64,000 nt of DNA, from contig NC_079517.1 of assembly GCF_000801105.2 (NCBI RefSeq), positions 21,585,579 through 21,649,578 on the forward strand. Direction: 5' to 3'. Shown piece by piece: positions 36,771-48,340 of this stretch. How positions within the stretch are numbered: the first letter of the stretch is position 1; each line of letters opens with the position of its first letter. The position numbers were made by a program, and so were the translations under genes. The notes beneath the pieces were generated by a model. It had not been told where the DNA came from and did not search any database. It saw only the letters and a list, made by a program, of their open reading frames with translations. The stretch comes from Raphanus sativus (taxonomy: Eukaryota > Streptophyta > Magnoliopsida > Brassicales > Brassicaceae).

Positions 36771-39475
36771 TATCACAGATTTATAGCCTCTAGATCTTTC
36801 TACTTCACCTTTAAATAAGGAACCTTTGTAATCGTTGAACTTTATCCAGAAATAAACGTATTATTTAGGATCTCTCTTTAGTTGTTCTTGAGTGTACCTT
36901 CATCAATAACTTCAATAATGTAAAGTACTTTCGCAAGATAACATTGTAGACATGAACATATTTACCTAAAAATTTCATTAATATCTCTTCAAATTTACAA
37001 AACAATTCACGACTAAAAGAGAACATATACAAAATATATCACAAACAAAACTATTATAGATCATTCCTCCTCAAAGACAAGATTGGACTCCACTTCATAT
37101 GGGAAAAGACACGTCAGAAGACTTCCAGGAAGTCTTCAAATGTATTATATGTTAGAAAACTTATGAGAAGTATTCTAAAGTCTAATTCAGATCTCAAAAT
37201 CCTGTATATTCAAATCCATATATGAAAATTCTGCATATTCAAAAATGTTCAATTGGCTCAAAACAGAAAAAATGAGTGAAATACTAGATATATCTATATT
37301 TAAAGAAAACACAAAAATACATATACAAAATTTATAGATTTACCTTTAAATAAGTAGAAAATGAGAACCACATGAATAAAAATCTGCAAAGACAAGATAC
37401 ATTAGTGAGAAAGACATGAAACAAAAAATGAGAAATTAATATAAAATTTAGTGATTTCAAGTTCAAAGAGATTAGAGAGAGGTTAAAATTTTTAAGTGAA
37501 AACATTACATTTTTATTACAGCCATTTGAGAGGAAGAGAGATAAAGTGTAAATTTTCTTTATATAGCGAAACAAAATTTTCCAATTATGTTAAATATTTT
37601 CGATTCAGAAGAATCCGTGGAAGTTTTCTAACGTAAAGAACATAAGAATATTTCCCAGAAGTCGTCTTTTTTGTTTTTCGAAACATCTTGGAAGTCATCT
37701 ACACCCTAAATATAAACACAAAATCATCTAACTAACTAAATAGAACAAACAATTCATTAAGCTTAAATTCAATTCAAAAGTGTTTAATATACACAAAACT
37801 AAACGCATATAAGCCACAATTTAATATATTTTTTTTAAATGTTAATTTTTCAAAATCTAACCCTAAGAATACATACAATGCTACAATACATGTTACCAAA
37901 CCATAAACCAAAGAATACCATGACTCACTACGTTCACTCATTTATGTCAAAAATAATTCAATTTTACTATATCTTAATTTCTATCATTTAGTAATGTTTA
38001 TAATTACATGATTTCAATTTTTCTCAACAAATTCTTTTTATAAAATTAATAAATTATTTTAAGATCGAATATACGAGAAGACTTTATGAAGACTTGCAGA
38101 AAATCAGAACACTTTCCAATGCTATATCTGTAAAAATGAAGTTTGAGTATATTTTTGTATTTAAAATCAAGTTTTGAGTCATAACTTTTCAAATTCCCCA
38201 TAATATAGTTATTTCTAAATTATGAAACATATAACAAATACATTGATTTAATGAACATTTTAACCTATTTTGTATTAATAAAATGGATATTGAATGTTAG
38301 TTTAGTTAAGCTAAGTTAATTATTTAAATATTTGTTTTTATAATTTTATATTTAATTTTAATAATACTTGGTAATTTAGTCACATATTTATTTATTTATT
38401 TTTAATCTAGTCTCTATTTTGCATAAATCTTTTAAAAGTTTTTGAGCACAGCGAAATATATTTTGCTAAAAGTTTATTATTTTCAACATTTTATATGAAC
38501 TTAAAATTAATAAATTAAATTATCAAATTCCTTTTTGGTTCTTTAAATTTAGCATAGACAGACAAAAAAAAATATCTAAAGCTAATAATTTGGGATAGGA
38601 ATCTTAACATTTACGGTGTTCAAAAAGAAAATCTTGACATTTACATCTAAAAAAAGACTTGGGAAGAGCGTAGAGTTATCATGAATAGTTTGGTTTGATG
38701 ACAGATCATACTTTTGGAGTGCTCTCTTTTGACCGAAATCATGTGGCAAAGGAAGCGAGTAGCTTAGTAAACATACACGAGGGTAGTTGCCAAAAGAAGG
38801 AAAAGATATTTCAATTTCAGTAGCCGTCAACTTCATAAATAAAACTTAAAATAAAATAAAATAGATATTTTATGTGAATGGACAAAAATTGTTTAAATAT
38901 CTAGTCTAAAATAACTATTTATCCATTTAGACTTTTTCTTGTACAACTGTCACAGATTAAAGGAAAAAGAACACAACTTTGGTTTGCACTTTTTCGCCGA
39001 GTCAGCAAAAGTGTCTTCTGGGATATTCGAAAGGTCAGACACGTGGAAGAGTGTTTAGGGAAGAAAGAGAAGATAGGGATATGAATTGTTTGCAATTGTA
39101 CGCCACTCCATTGTTATTTAATTGCGAAAAAATCGTAGCCCACTCGTTCGTTGTTGTTCTAAAGGCATCTGCGTTAAGAAAACACAACTCAAAGGATCTT
39201 CAACCATATGTGTTATATTTTTGTTTCTATAATAAAACAAAACTAGAGTTTAACTTCCACATTGGTGCCGGTATATTTTTCATTTTACAAATGTTTAATT
39301 TTGATATTATCATAAAATTTTAAACATATGATTTATATTTTAGTGTTATATGTTGTATATGTAACGACCGTGATCCATTTAGGAAACACCCATTTATTTT
39401 ACTTTTTTTTTATTACCGCATCCTGCTAGACCGCTCCAGTCATCAACGCGACCCGACCTAAATCAGCATGAAAAG
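36771..39475. other. AT-rich intergenic DNA
   Basis: Contains further GAAGTCTTC motifs, and short open stretches (38582-38836 on -, 38979-39323 on +) without recognisable features. Nothing else is supportable. Confidence 0.5.
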
Positions 39476-41012
39476 TGTGGGAACCAAAATTCGCTATCAA
39501 TTTTAGTAAGTAAAATATGGAGGAAGATCAAGATAACCCGACTTTCCCTGAAAGTCTGGGTTCTCTCCGTAACCATACAAAATCGAAAAAGAAAAGCAGA
39601 TGACAAAACGTAAATAGAAAGTCGTTAGGAGGCGTTTTATTGATTGAATGATACGAATACAAAATTTCTCCGAAAGAAGAGAAGAGATATGCTAGGACAG
39701 AAAAAATAGAGCTGCAGACAGAAAAACGTCCTAAGCCTTACCTCGCTAGTCTAACCACCTAAGCCCTAAACTCTCTAAGCTAACATGAATTCTCTAAGTC
39801 TCTAAATCTCGGATTTGCTCTGATGTCTCTGCTCCTTGCCCCAAGCTTCTTTATATACTCCTCCTAGGTCGGTCTATATTCCCTTTGGGCCAGATCTGTC
39901 GCGAATCGGGTTTTTTCCATTTTCGTCGATTTTCATGTTTATCAGAAAACTTGACATTTATTTTCGGGAAACTTGACATTTATCTTATTATGTAAAGATA
40001 AACATAAACCGTCATACTTATCTCGAGTTTGACTAAAGAATCGTAAATGGGCCGTTTGGTCATGTTTGGGCCCTTTTTGGCCGTTCTTTAGACCTTTTAC
40101 GTTTTTATGATTTTTCCGAGAAAGTACTCCTGTCACGATATCAGTTTTCCGAAAGAACTCCAATTCCTCGTATAGTTGAGATGATTGGTGTTTTTAGAAT
40201 AACCGTGATCGTCTAACACAATGAATTGAAATCTATCTATTAACCAAATCTTTCGTGGTTTTCTGAAACTTTCCGGATGATTCCGATTGAAACGAAAAGG
40301 GAATTTTAGATTCACGGCTTTTAGGATTCGAACCGCGAAGCTTTGAGCGAGGATGCAAAGTACGGGATTGGACAAGTGTCGGGATGGTTTTACGAGGAAT
40401 TGGCCGCACTCGCTGAACGACCTGCAGCCCGGCGCACAGGACCACTGAGTGGGTCCAACCGCCGGCGCCCGGGGCCGTGACGCGGGTCTAGCCGCCGGCC
40501 CGGGGCGGTGATGCGGGTCTAGCCGCCGGCGCCCCGGGCCGTGACGCGGGTCTAGCCGCAGCCGCCTGGGGCCATGACGCGGGTATAGCCGCCGGCGCCC
40601 AGGGCCGTGACGCGGGTCTAACCTCCGGCGCCCGGGGCTGTGACGCGGGTCTAGCCGCCGGCGCCCGGGGCCGTGACGCGGGTCTAGCCGCCGGCTCTCG
40701 GACCGTGACGCGGGTCTAGCCGCCGGCCCTTGGGCCGTGATGCGGGTCTAGCCGCCGGCGCCCGGGGCCGTGACGCGGGTCTAGCCGCCGGCGCCTGGGG
40801 CCGTGACGAGCCACGGCCCCAGGGGCCACGACACGGGTCCAACCGCCGGCTTTCGGGGCCGTGGCTCGGGTCCAGCTGCCGGCACCCGGGGCCATGGTGC
40901 GGTCGTGCTCATTTGCTTCCATTTTTCCTTTCAGTGATTGTTTTGCGGAAAATCCGTAGATAAGAAATAATCTTAGCCGTTGATTTCGTGATAACCGTTT
41001 TTGACCCCAACA
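39476..41012 (-). repeat. 3' LTR of Tat element 1
   Basis: About 1,537 bp. The + strand edges are TGTGGGAACC (39476) and TTGACCCCAACA (41012). Next to the latter is a polypurine tract (- strand GGGATGGGTGGCTAAC). On the - strand, U3 begins at 41012, a TATATAAA box lies at 39857-39850, and an AATAAA signal near 39641, so U3, R and U5 can be placed. U3 contains the GC-rich minisatellite. The 5' LTR is not in the window. Confidence 0.65.
40448..40902 (+). repeat. GC-rich 33-bp minisatellite in the Tat 1 LTR
   Basis: About 13 units of roughly 31-34 bp. A typical unit combines GCCGCCGGCGCCCGG, GGCCGTGACG and CGGGTCTA. GC content is about 80% in an otherwise AT-rich window, with about seven CpG per unit. 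Frames through it are open only because 33 is a multiple of three. Confidence 0.95.
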
Positions 41013-41212
41013 GTTAGCCACCCATCCCGTAAGACTCAGAGACAATTTTGCGGGCGGATGATATGAGTTGAAAATCGAAATTTTTGGCTAAAAATATTTT
41101 ATTGCGGAAATCCATGTCACCCTCAACTTCCTACAAATAGTAGCTTATCACTTCTCATTCTTCACACACTTCTTTCTTTCAACTTCTTCCCTCTTTGATC
41201 TCATAAGCAAAA

Positions 41213-42256
41213 ATGTCTTCCTCTCAAAATGAAAAAAAGGATTATGATGTTGAGATGGGTGAAGCCAGCCAAGTCCTACCCTCCTCGACTGTTCCTGACA
41301 CCACGCAGTCTTTCATTGATGGGTTCCGTTCTTTTAAGGACAAGTTGTCACGACGCAGTGCTGAGAAAGAATTGAGACGGGCCAGAGCCGAAGCACCTAG
41401 CGTTCCTTCTTCACTGGTGCCTTCGTCCCCAGCCCCCGATTCTGAGGTTCCATGCGACGCTCCCTTGCCCGTGGAAAGAACCGTTGCATACGAGCAGCCA
41501 CTCGACGTCTAGGCTCGTCCCTAAGGTTCCTCTACTGCTCTGATTGTGATCTCGGGTCAGGAGGATGCAGTGGAATCCATGCCTCCTCCTTCGGAGTAGA
41601 AGATGGAGATTATTTTGGGACTTCTCGCACCTAGTGCTGCACCGTTACCTAAGGGACGTACGAGGGCCGGTTGACCGGGGCGGTAAAGAGGAAGAGATGC
41701 GCTAAGAGCGAAGAGTGTGAGCCTTCGGGATTGTTGTTGCAGCATCGCTCCAAGGTTTGCTTATAGTTTATCCGTAGTTCATCTCTTTCTTTTCTTTTGC
41801 GGTGGTCCTTACCCTTTCTTTTGTGGACAGTTTATGTCGTTGATCGATGGGATGCTCGGTGACTGCGGGTCGGAAGTCGTGCGCCTTTCGAAGGAGCTGG
41901 AGTCGTCACAGGAGGCTTTGAAGCGTATTGAGGCTGTGTTACAGACCATCGAGAATGCCCATGCTGCCCAGACGTCTCAGCTCGAAGTCCGAATCGGCGA
42001 TCTCGAACGTGACCTCGGGAAGACCGCGAGTTCGTTTCTCAAAGTGAAGAAAGAGAAGAAACACAAGTCCTCGAAAGTCCGTCGTCTCCAAAAGAAGATT
42101 CAGAGTCATGAGGAGATGGGGGCTCGCAAGTCGGCGGAGACTGTCGATCCCCGTGATGACTTCTTTGTTCGTCTGACGAAGATGGCCATCCTGTTCGAGT
42201 CCCTGATAGCTGTCCGTAAGAGGGACTTGGCTTTGGGGGAATCGAGGGGAACCTAA
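41213..42256 (+). pseudogene. Tat 1 antisense gene (coiled-coil protein), decayed
   Basis: Opposite in strand to the element's pol. Exon 1 starts at ATG 41213 (MSSSQNEKKDYDVEMGE) and shows in-frame stops at 41510 and beyond before a donor at 41755. Exon 2 starts after the acceptor at 41829-41830 and encodes a long heptad-rich coiled coil (LSKELESSQEALKRIE; later basic KKEKKHKSSKVRR) to a stop near 42256. The globular Transposase_28-like domain seen in Tat 2 and Tat 3 is missing here, so this copy is internally deleted. Function of this protein class is unknown; similar antisense ORFs are described in plant Tat-lineage elements. Confidence 0.6.
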
Positions 42257-43617
42257 GCGAGATCCAGCTGCTTAGAGGGAACGAGGCCCCGTCTCTAGAT
42301 TCTGAAGAAGCCAGGCTGCTGTCGTGTAAGGAAGAGTGGGCGGTTTTCAGAGAAGACTTCGACTCGATTCTCGCTGGTCTGAAATCCGTGAGGCGGCGAC
42401 CAAGGGAGGCAGTGGTGGTGCGACCAAGGGAGGCGACGGCGAGACCGTTCCTACTTTGGGTGAGTTTGAGGATGAAGGTGATGCTCCGAGGAGCGTCTAG
42501 GTTTATCAATCCCTTTAGGGATTTTTATTTTAATTGTGTTTCGGCCGTTATGAGGCCATGATGTATATTTTTGGGATTGGCCGTTGGTGGCTTTGAATCC
42601 CGGCCCTTTTTAGGGCGTTTGTTGAACTTGCGGCTCAATCTATAAAATATTATGTTTTTATAAGAACTTCTGTTTATCGAAGTTAGAAGGACAGGGTGTG
42701 AGTTGTCGTCTCATTCATGCCTCTCAGATGATCACCGTATCCATCGATTTTACAAAGCGAGATTTTTTCGCGGTTTACTAATTTACGCGAAGGTTCGTGA
42801 AACAGATAGACTTAAGTGAAGAGATAAGTTTTGGGATCTCGTATCTGGTGTTGATACTATGTCTATGAGATGTTAAGTACCAGCAAGGCTGGGTTTAGGG
42901 AAAGACCTAGGTTTACTCTCGGACTGAGGCTTTGCGATGACAAATCGGCTTTCGTTTTGCCTGTTTGCGATTTTAACCTAATTCGTACCGTTTTAAAATC
43001 CGGGAAGTGTTATCGGCTTATACAATTTTTATGGGTACGAATCGAGATACTTCCGTTAGGAAGTGCTAACCAAAATTTTGGATATCTTGTATAGCACGCT
43101 ATGTTAGCCTTGTCGGATGTAAGAAAGCCTACCCTTAGGCGGCTATTGTCTATTTAGGACGTTAGAGTTCGTTAGTTGTGATCAGCAACAACGATATGAC
43201 ACTATTTTGTAGGCGTATGAAGTTTTTGTTGAAAAATATTTATTCGAGTACGAAGAGACGTCTCGCAGTGCTGTGAATTAATTTTCGTATGCCATAAAAA
43301 GATTATGGGCTTTTGAAGAAACACTCAGTTAGGCCAAAAATAGTTTTTCGGGCAATAGTTTTTTGGATGTGATAATCTTTTCGTGGATACTGGATCCGTT
43401 GTTGTTTGCAAAGAGTTTCGAAAATTCGGAGTCTTTGTTTGTAAAGAGTTTCGAAAAATCGGAGTCTTCGAAAGTCGTGGGAGTATACGAGTATACGCAC
43501 CCCACTCCCCTCCCCCTTTAATCGGGGGGGATAGCTGAACCCACCGGTTAGCGAGTTGCCTACGTACCCCTTTTCGGGGATCAAGCCGTCTCGTAGTTCT
43601 TTGCTCCAAGTTTATGT
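42257..43617. other. Noncoding spacer of Tat 1 between the antisense gene and integrase
   Basis: No ORF of note. It contains a duplicated GAAA(A)TTCGGAGTCTTTG/CGAAAAATCGGAGTCTTC block (43405-43475). At 43554-43600 there is a conserved segment with a CCCC-TTTTC-GGGG hairpin, also found in Tat 2 at 54281-54323. Confidence 0.55.
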
Positions 43618-44310
43618 TTAGTGGTAGTATTTCTTAAGGTGCATCGCGTTCCAAGTTCTTGGGATTTTTACGTCTTGCATGTTTGTGATTTGATACGAAC
43701 CTGGTTGGGCCACTTTTATGACTTTGTACGGTCCTTCCCAGTTTGCTCCCAGTTTTCTTGCATTCCGTTCGGCAGTGTTTTGGAAGACTTTACACAAGAC
43801 TAAATCGCCTTCTTTAAACCTACAATGGCGCATGTTCGCGTTATCGTATCTTGCGGCAGCGTGCTGGTAATTTTGGATCCGGATGAGTGCCTGGTCGTGG
43901 TGTTCATTGATAAGATCGAGATTGTCCAGCAACATGGTGTTGTTTGAATCTTCCCGTTCGGGAAGGAACCTTCCTCGTACGCCAGGAAATTCCATTTCCG
44001 CCGAAATCATGCATTCTGTCTCGTAAACGAGGGCGAAGGGAGTTTCTCCCGTTGCTCGTCTCGGGGTGGTTCGATGTGACCAGAGAACCCCTTCGAGTTC
44101 TTCCGACCATCGCCCCTTTTTGGCTTCTAAGGGCTTTTTAAACCGCCTAGGACGGTTTTATTTATAGTTTCCGTCTGTCCGTTGCACTGTGGATATCTAG
44201 GAGTTGACTTGTTAAGTCGTATTTTCCATTTCTCGCAGAATGCTTCGAATCGGGTAGAAATAAACTGAGATCCGTTGTTCGTTACGATTTCGTACGGACG
44301 CCATTTCTAG
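43618..44310 (-). pseudogene. Tat 1 integrase, C-terminal part
   Basis: On the - strand from 44310 down: the end of the integrase core ([14 protein letters not shown] segment, then a [12 protein letters not shown] motif), then the RIQNYQ...RYDN linker, and the C-terminal GPYK module, ending MHLKKYYH at 43618. The upstream core is interrupted exactly where the LTR of Tat 2 begins (44314). At least one frameshift separates the core from the C-terminal frame. Lineage Tat is assigned from the motif style and the antisense gene. Confidence 0.7.
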
Positions 44311-44313
44311 TTA

Positions 44314-44865
44314 TGATTGTAGAACCTAAAATCTACACTCAGTATTTTGTAGTGTTTGTAAAGTAAACTAGGGAAGTGACAAAAGATGTAGGCAATGATA
44401 TCCTTAGAACAAAACGATGTAATCGGAATTCGGTTGACAAAAATGGATTATTGATTAAGAGATCGATTACAAGGAATAACAAAGAGATTGACCATAACAA
44501 GGAGATCGATCAATATAAAGATCTAAGACAAAGTGAGAAAGGTGAAAATGTGTGGTGTGCTCTCTCTCTAGGGTTTTCGTTGTCCCTTTAACGTTGATCT
44601 CTTCTTCCTTTTATAAGCTCTGCTATTCTTGCAACTGCTTCCACGACCTTCTCGACTTCGGCGATCTTCTCCACCACTTCGTTGACGTCGCGATGGGCCT
44701 TAGCTTCATGGCCCATCTGTTTTGATCATAGCATGTTTAGTTGAAGTCCAACGTCTTCTTTATTAGCTTCGTTTGAACACATCGAACTTCTTCCGTGGGC
44801 TTCTCGTTCGCAGCCCGTTTCCGAATCAGGCCCAATAACCTAAGGGACCGAAATTGGGTCCAACA
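44314..44865 (-). repeat. 3' LTR of Tat element 2
   Basis: 552 bp, + strand edges TGATTGTAGAACC and GGGTCCAACA. A polypurine tract adjoins it on the right (- strand CTAGGGGACAAA). A TATAAAAG box lies on the - strand near 44615. It interrupts Tat 1 integrase. Confidence 0.7.
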
Positions 44866-45074
44866 TTTGTCCCCTAGCCCAGTCGATTTATTTTTAAGAA
44901 ACCGAAAGGGCGATCACTTTTTCTCTTAGTCACGAATCTCGGAGCGAAGTCACCACGTATGCTTGTTTGATTTGGCCTGTTGGCCACTCTTGTAGATCGT
45001 GCGGTCCTTATTGATCGCGGGGATCTTCTCGGGAACCGTCATTTTTCTTTTATCTATTTAGTGGGTTTTTCTTA

Positions 45075-45984
45075 ATGGATTCATCTTCTTCTTCCACTTC
45101 GACTCTTTTTCTTCTGCAACCTATTTCTGTCTGCTCGTATTTCATGGTACGACAAAACAAACCGGGCCCGCTTAACGGAGCCGAATACGAGGCCATCCGA
45201 GAACTTTGGGGAGTTCCATACGGAGCCGTCATCGATTATCCCAATGGTGATACTCCGGATAATGTGAGACCGGGAACTGTGGAGCTTTCATGTCCCATAT
45301 CCGTGATGCTCACATGTTATTTCCTCTTCCTTCATTCCTCCTCGAGATTCTAGCAAAGCTGGAATTGGCCGTTACTCAGATCACCCCGACCTTCTGGCGT
45401 TACGTCTTGACAACGTTCGTTCGGGCCAGAGAGGAAGGGCTGGAGTTTGGTTTAGCCGAGATGAGGCAACTTTATGCCATCAAGCGGAGTATCGGCTTTT
45501 CAGGAGCCATACTTCTTTCTCCGCGCATAGGCCGCTCGGTTATTAGCGGCATTCCTAATAAAGACGTCAATTGGACGGACAAGTTTTTTGTCTTCAGATC
45601 GATCCGGTGACGGTTGCAGATTTTGACTTTTCTCGGATTCCGACGAAGTGCAATGAAAACGTTGGTAAGTGGTTTCTTTATTTTTCTTTAGCACGATTAT
45701 TTGCTGAATTTTGATCTCTGTTTTTCCTCAGAGTTGTTTGGCAGCTCAAGTATGACTCCGGAGTTACGAGGTTTAATCGCGGTGCTTCGTCGAGGCGAGT
45801 GCCATTGGTCCAGCTTTACCTCGAAGAGGATTCGTGCTGCTTATGCTTTGCCTCCGGTCCTTAATCACGCCGCTCCCATCCCGCTTGCGGAACTGGTTCG
45901 TCCTCGAAGAGATCAGAAGGGGAAAGGTAGGTTATTTCCTTGTATTTCAAATAGTTCGGTGATTTTAATTCGTTGCTGTGGCTT
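45075..45984 (+). pseudogene. Tat 2 antisense gene, 5' part (Transposase_28-like domain)
   Basis: It starts at ATG 45075, about 210 bp from the element's 3' LTR, on the strand opposite to pol. The protein carries the pattern of the plant 'putative gypsy type transposon' family (Pfam Transposase_28): a PLPSFLLEIL / WRYVLTTFVRAREEG / FGLAEMRQLYAIKR segment at about 45320-45500. Frameshifts occur near 45285 and 45600. An intron (GT at about 45664, AG before 45732) and a second exon (ELFGSSSMTPELR...) follow, with a donor at about 45928. The gene is then cut by the Athila insertion and resumes at 53401. Confidence 0.65.
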
Positions 45985-48340
45985 AATTCTTTGATGAGGC
46001 ACGCGCTGAAGACTTAAGGAGCAAAATCGCCACTTTCGCGCAAAAGCCTAGTGAGACTTTAAAGACGCGTGGATCAGATTTAAGTTCTTCCAGCGAGACT
46101 GTCCACACCATGGATTCAATGAAGTGCAGCTGCTAAGCACTTTCTACAGAGGTATCGCCTTGAGGTATCAGATGACTCTTAATACTGCTAGCGAGGGGAA
46201 CTTCAACACTAGGAATCCAATATAGGCTGTGAGACTTATTGAGAACCTAGCCAACAGCAGCAGCACCAAGAACACTGACTCTGACAAGAAGAAATCGGTT
46301 GCAGCCATCGGAGAAGACCAGATGAATGAAGTCAGAGCCAAGATAGATGCTTTACATGCATTTCTGGGGCAGCCAGTCTGCTTAGCTGAAGAAGGAGAGG
46401 CTGGAGAAGATGATACAGAGGAAGATGTGAACTACACTGGAGGTACTGGATTTCAGAGATATGGAAACTAGAGTGGAAACATAAACTTTTTTCGAAGTTG
46501 TCAGAAGAGTAACTACAACCTGAGTTCACAGTATCAGAAACCCTTCACCAACACAAGGAACTACGGCAACTCAGCTTACCAAAACCCACCACCACCCACC
46601 CAGGAGAGTAAGTTTGATGCCATGATTGATAGAGTTCTAGAAGGTCAGCAGAAGCTTACATTAGACTTCAATGGGAAGATTGACTCTGTCTTCAACAATC
46701 TGACCACAAGGATAGACACCATTTGCACTCAAGTTAAGAAACTTGAGACACAGATTGTCTAGACTGAAGACTCTATCAGGAGGATTGGAACTTCTAAGGA
46801 AGTAGAGGAAAGAAATAGGAAACACCACGTGAATGCCATTATAGATGATGATTTCTGGCAAGTAGTGAAACAGGAGAAGCTACAAGAAGGAGACTTTGAA
46901 GTGGAAAGTTCACTAAGTTTCGGTGGATCACAATGGTGTTGACCGACACCAACTAGTCCACATTGATCGAAATCAACAATGACATTTCCGGATACGACTG
47001 CAGATTGCAACGCGGTTAGGATATTAACACATGCTGAATTCACGGCTTGTCATCCATACCCACCCACCCACATCTACGAAGATATCGACCGACGAGACAA
47101 GCCACTCATCGATCGACACAAAGACGAGAAACATATCGATCGACCCTTTTCTCCACCTATCGATCGACACGCACCTCTCACATACCGAATGCAACTACCA
47201 TCGATAGACAGCAACCGAATCAATGCACCCAGACCCACACCGAAACCACAAGCTAACTCTACAGAGATTACTGGTAACCCTTTAGACACTACACCTACAT
47301 CAGAGGGAACTGAAGGAAGAAGGTTAAGGAGTAGGAAAGAGAAGATTCCTAAGAACCTTAAGAGGGAAGCTAATGAAAAAGAGATTGATGGTTTCATTAA
47401 GAGAGTTATCAGAATCCCACCAGAAAAACCTTTTGAGGAGGTTTACTTCACAAGCAGAATGTGGATGTTCTTCAGAGAAACAAGGGAGACTGAAAATGAC
47501 ATTAAAAGAAGGTTTGACAATGTCAGAGAAGATACGAGGAAAAAGATTACTTTGAAGAAGAAGAGTGATCTTGGGAAGTTTGCAATACCCTGTGTAGTAC
47601 AAGGGATTGAATTTCCTCATGCACTATGTGACACTGGTTCATCAGTCAGCATCTTACCAAAGGTCATGGCAGACTATCTGGGCCTGCAAGTAGAGCCTTC
47701 ACCAGAGATCTTTACATTTGTTGATTACACTCAGAAAAACTCTGGAGGCTTCATCAGAGACCTGGAAGTACATATTGGTAATGCTATCGTCCCTGTGGAT
47801 TTTCATGTCCTAGACATCAAGCTAAATTGGAACTCTTCCCTTTTACTTGGAAGAGAATTTATGGCTACAGTAGAAGCCATATGTGACATGAACACCAACA
47901 GGATGTGCTTGACTCTGATAGATCCAGATGTCCACTACGACCCTGTCAAGCTTGGGAAACCACCAGCCAAATCAGTGGTAAAAGATGATGATCCTGGTAT
48001 CATTGCAGTTTGTCATTGTGAAGTTGAGTACGAGACAGAGTACTCGGGATCGATCGACAGCACCTTAACATCATCGATCGACACTCGCAAGTCAGAGGAG
48101 ATCTACAACAAACATCGATCATCTATCGACAGAGACCCACCAGATGATGAACTCGATCTACCAGATCATTGCTACCCGAATTTCGCCATCCCACCCAGTC
48201 GAAAGGAAGATGATTACTCAGTAAGGAGTAGGGTAGATAGCGGATTTCATGAAAGTTTTGCAGTAGACATAGCCACTTCTTCCCACAGTGGAGACCACAG
48301 TGAAGAACATGATGCAGACTACTGGGAAGAGAGAGCTTGA
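45985..48340 (+). pseudogene. Athila-lineage gag and aspartic protease, decayed
   Basis: The frame begins mid-gag (RAEDLRSKIATFAQKP, then after one missing T near 46060, WIRFKFFQRDCPHHGF), so the 5' LTR and N-terminal gag are lost. A Lys/Glu-rich gag tail follows, then a protease domain in the intact stretch 46979-48340 with the active site CDTGSSVSILP (about 47630) and a LLLGREF flap motif (about 47845). In-frame stops at 46223, 46469, 46760, 46940, 46964 and 48338 break it, but no frameshift is seen after 46060. No reverse transcriptase, RNase H or integrase follows. Confidence 0.75.

Larger units (their letters stand above)
33700..37700. repeat. Dispersed GAAGTCTTC/GAAGACTTC motif field
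   Basis: The near-palindrome GGAAGTCTTC(T) and its complement recur in clusters (about 33700-33770, 33850-34130, 34770-34920, 35090-35170, 37110-37170 and 37610-37700), often as facing pairs. The TRIM at 34152 and the remnant at 35500 are inserted within the field. This looks like a degenerate repeat family, not a gene. Confidence 0.5.

Noticed and set aside
38582..38836. 84-codon - strand frame beginning MKLTATEIEISFPSFG
   Set aside because: No recognisable domain, AT-rich surroundings, no splice or promoter support; left as intergenic.
40716..41045. Gly/Arg/Ala-rich open frames in the GC-rich block
   Set aside because: A 33-bp minisatellite unit keeps frames open on both strands; no coding evidence.
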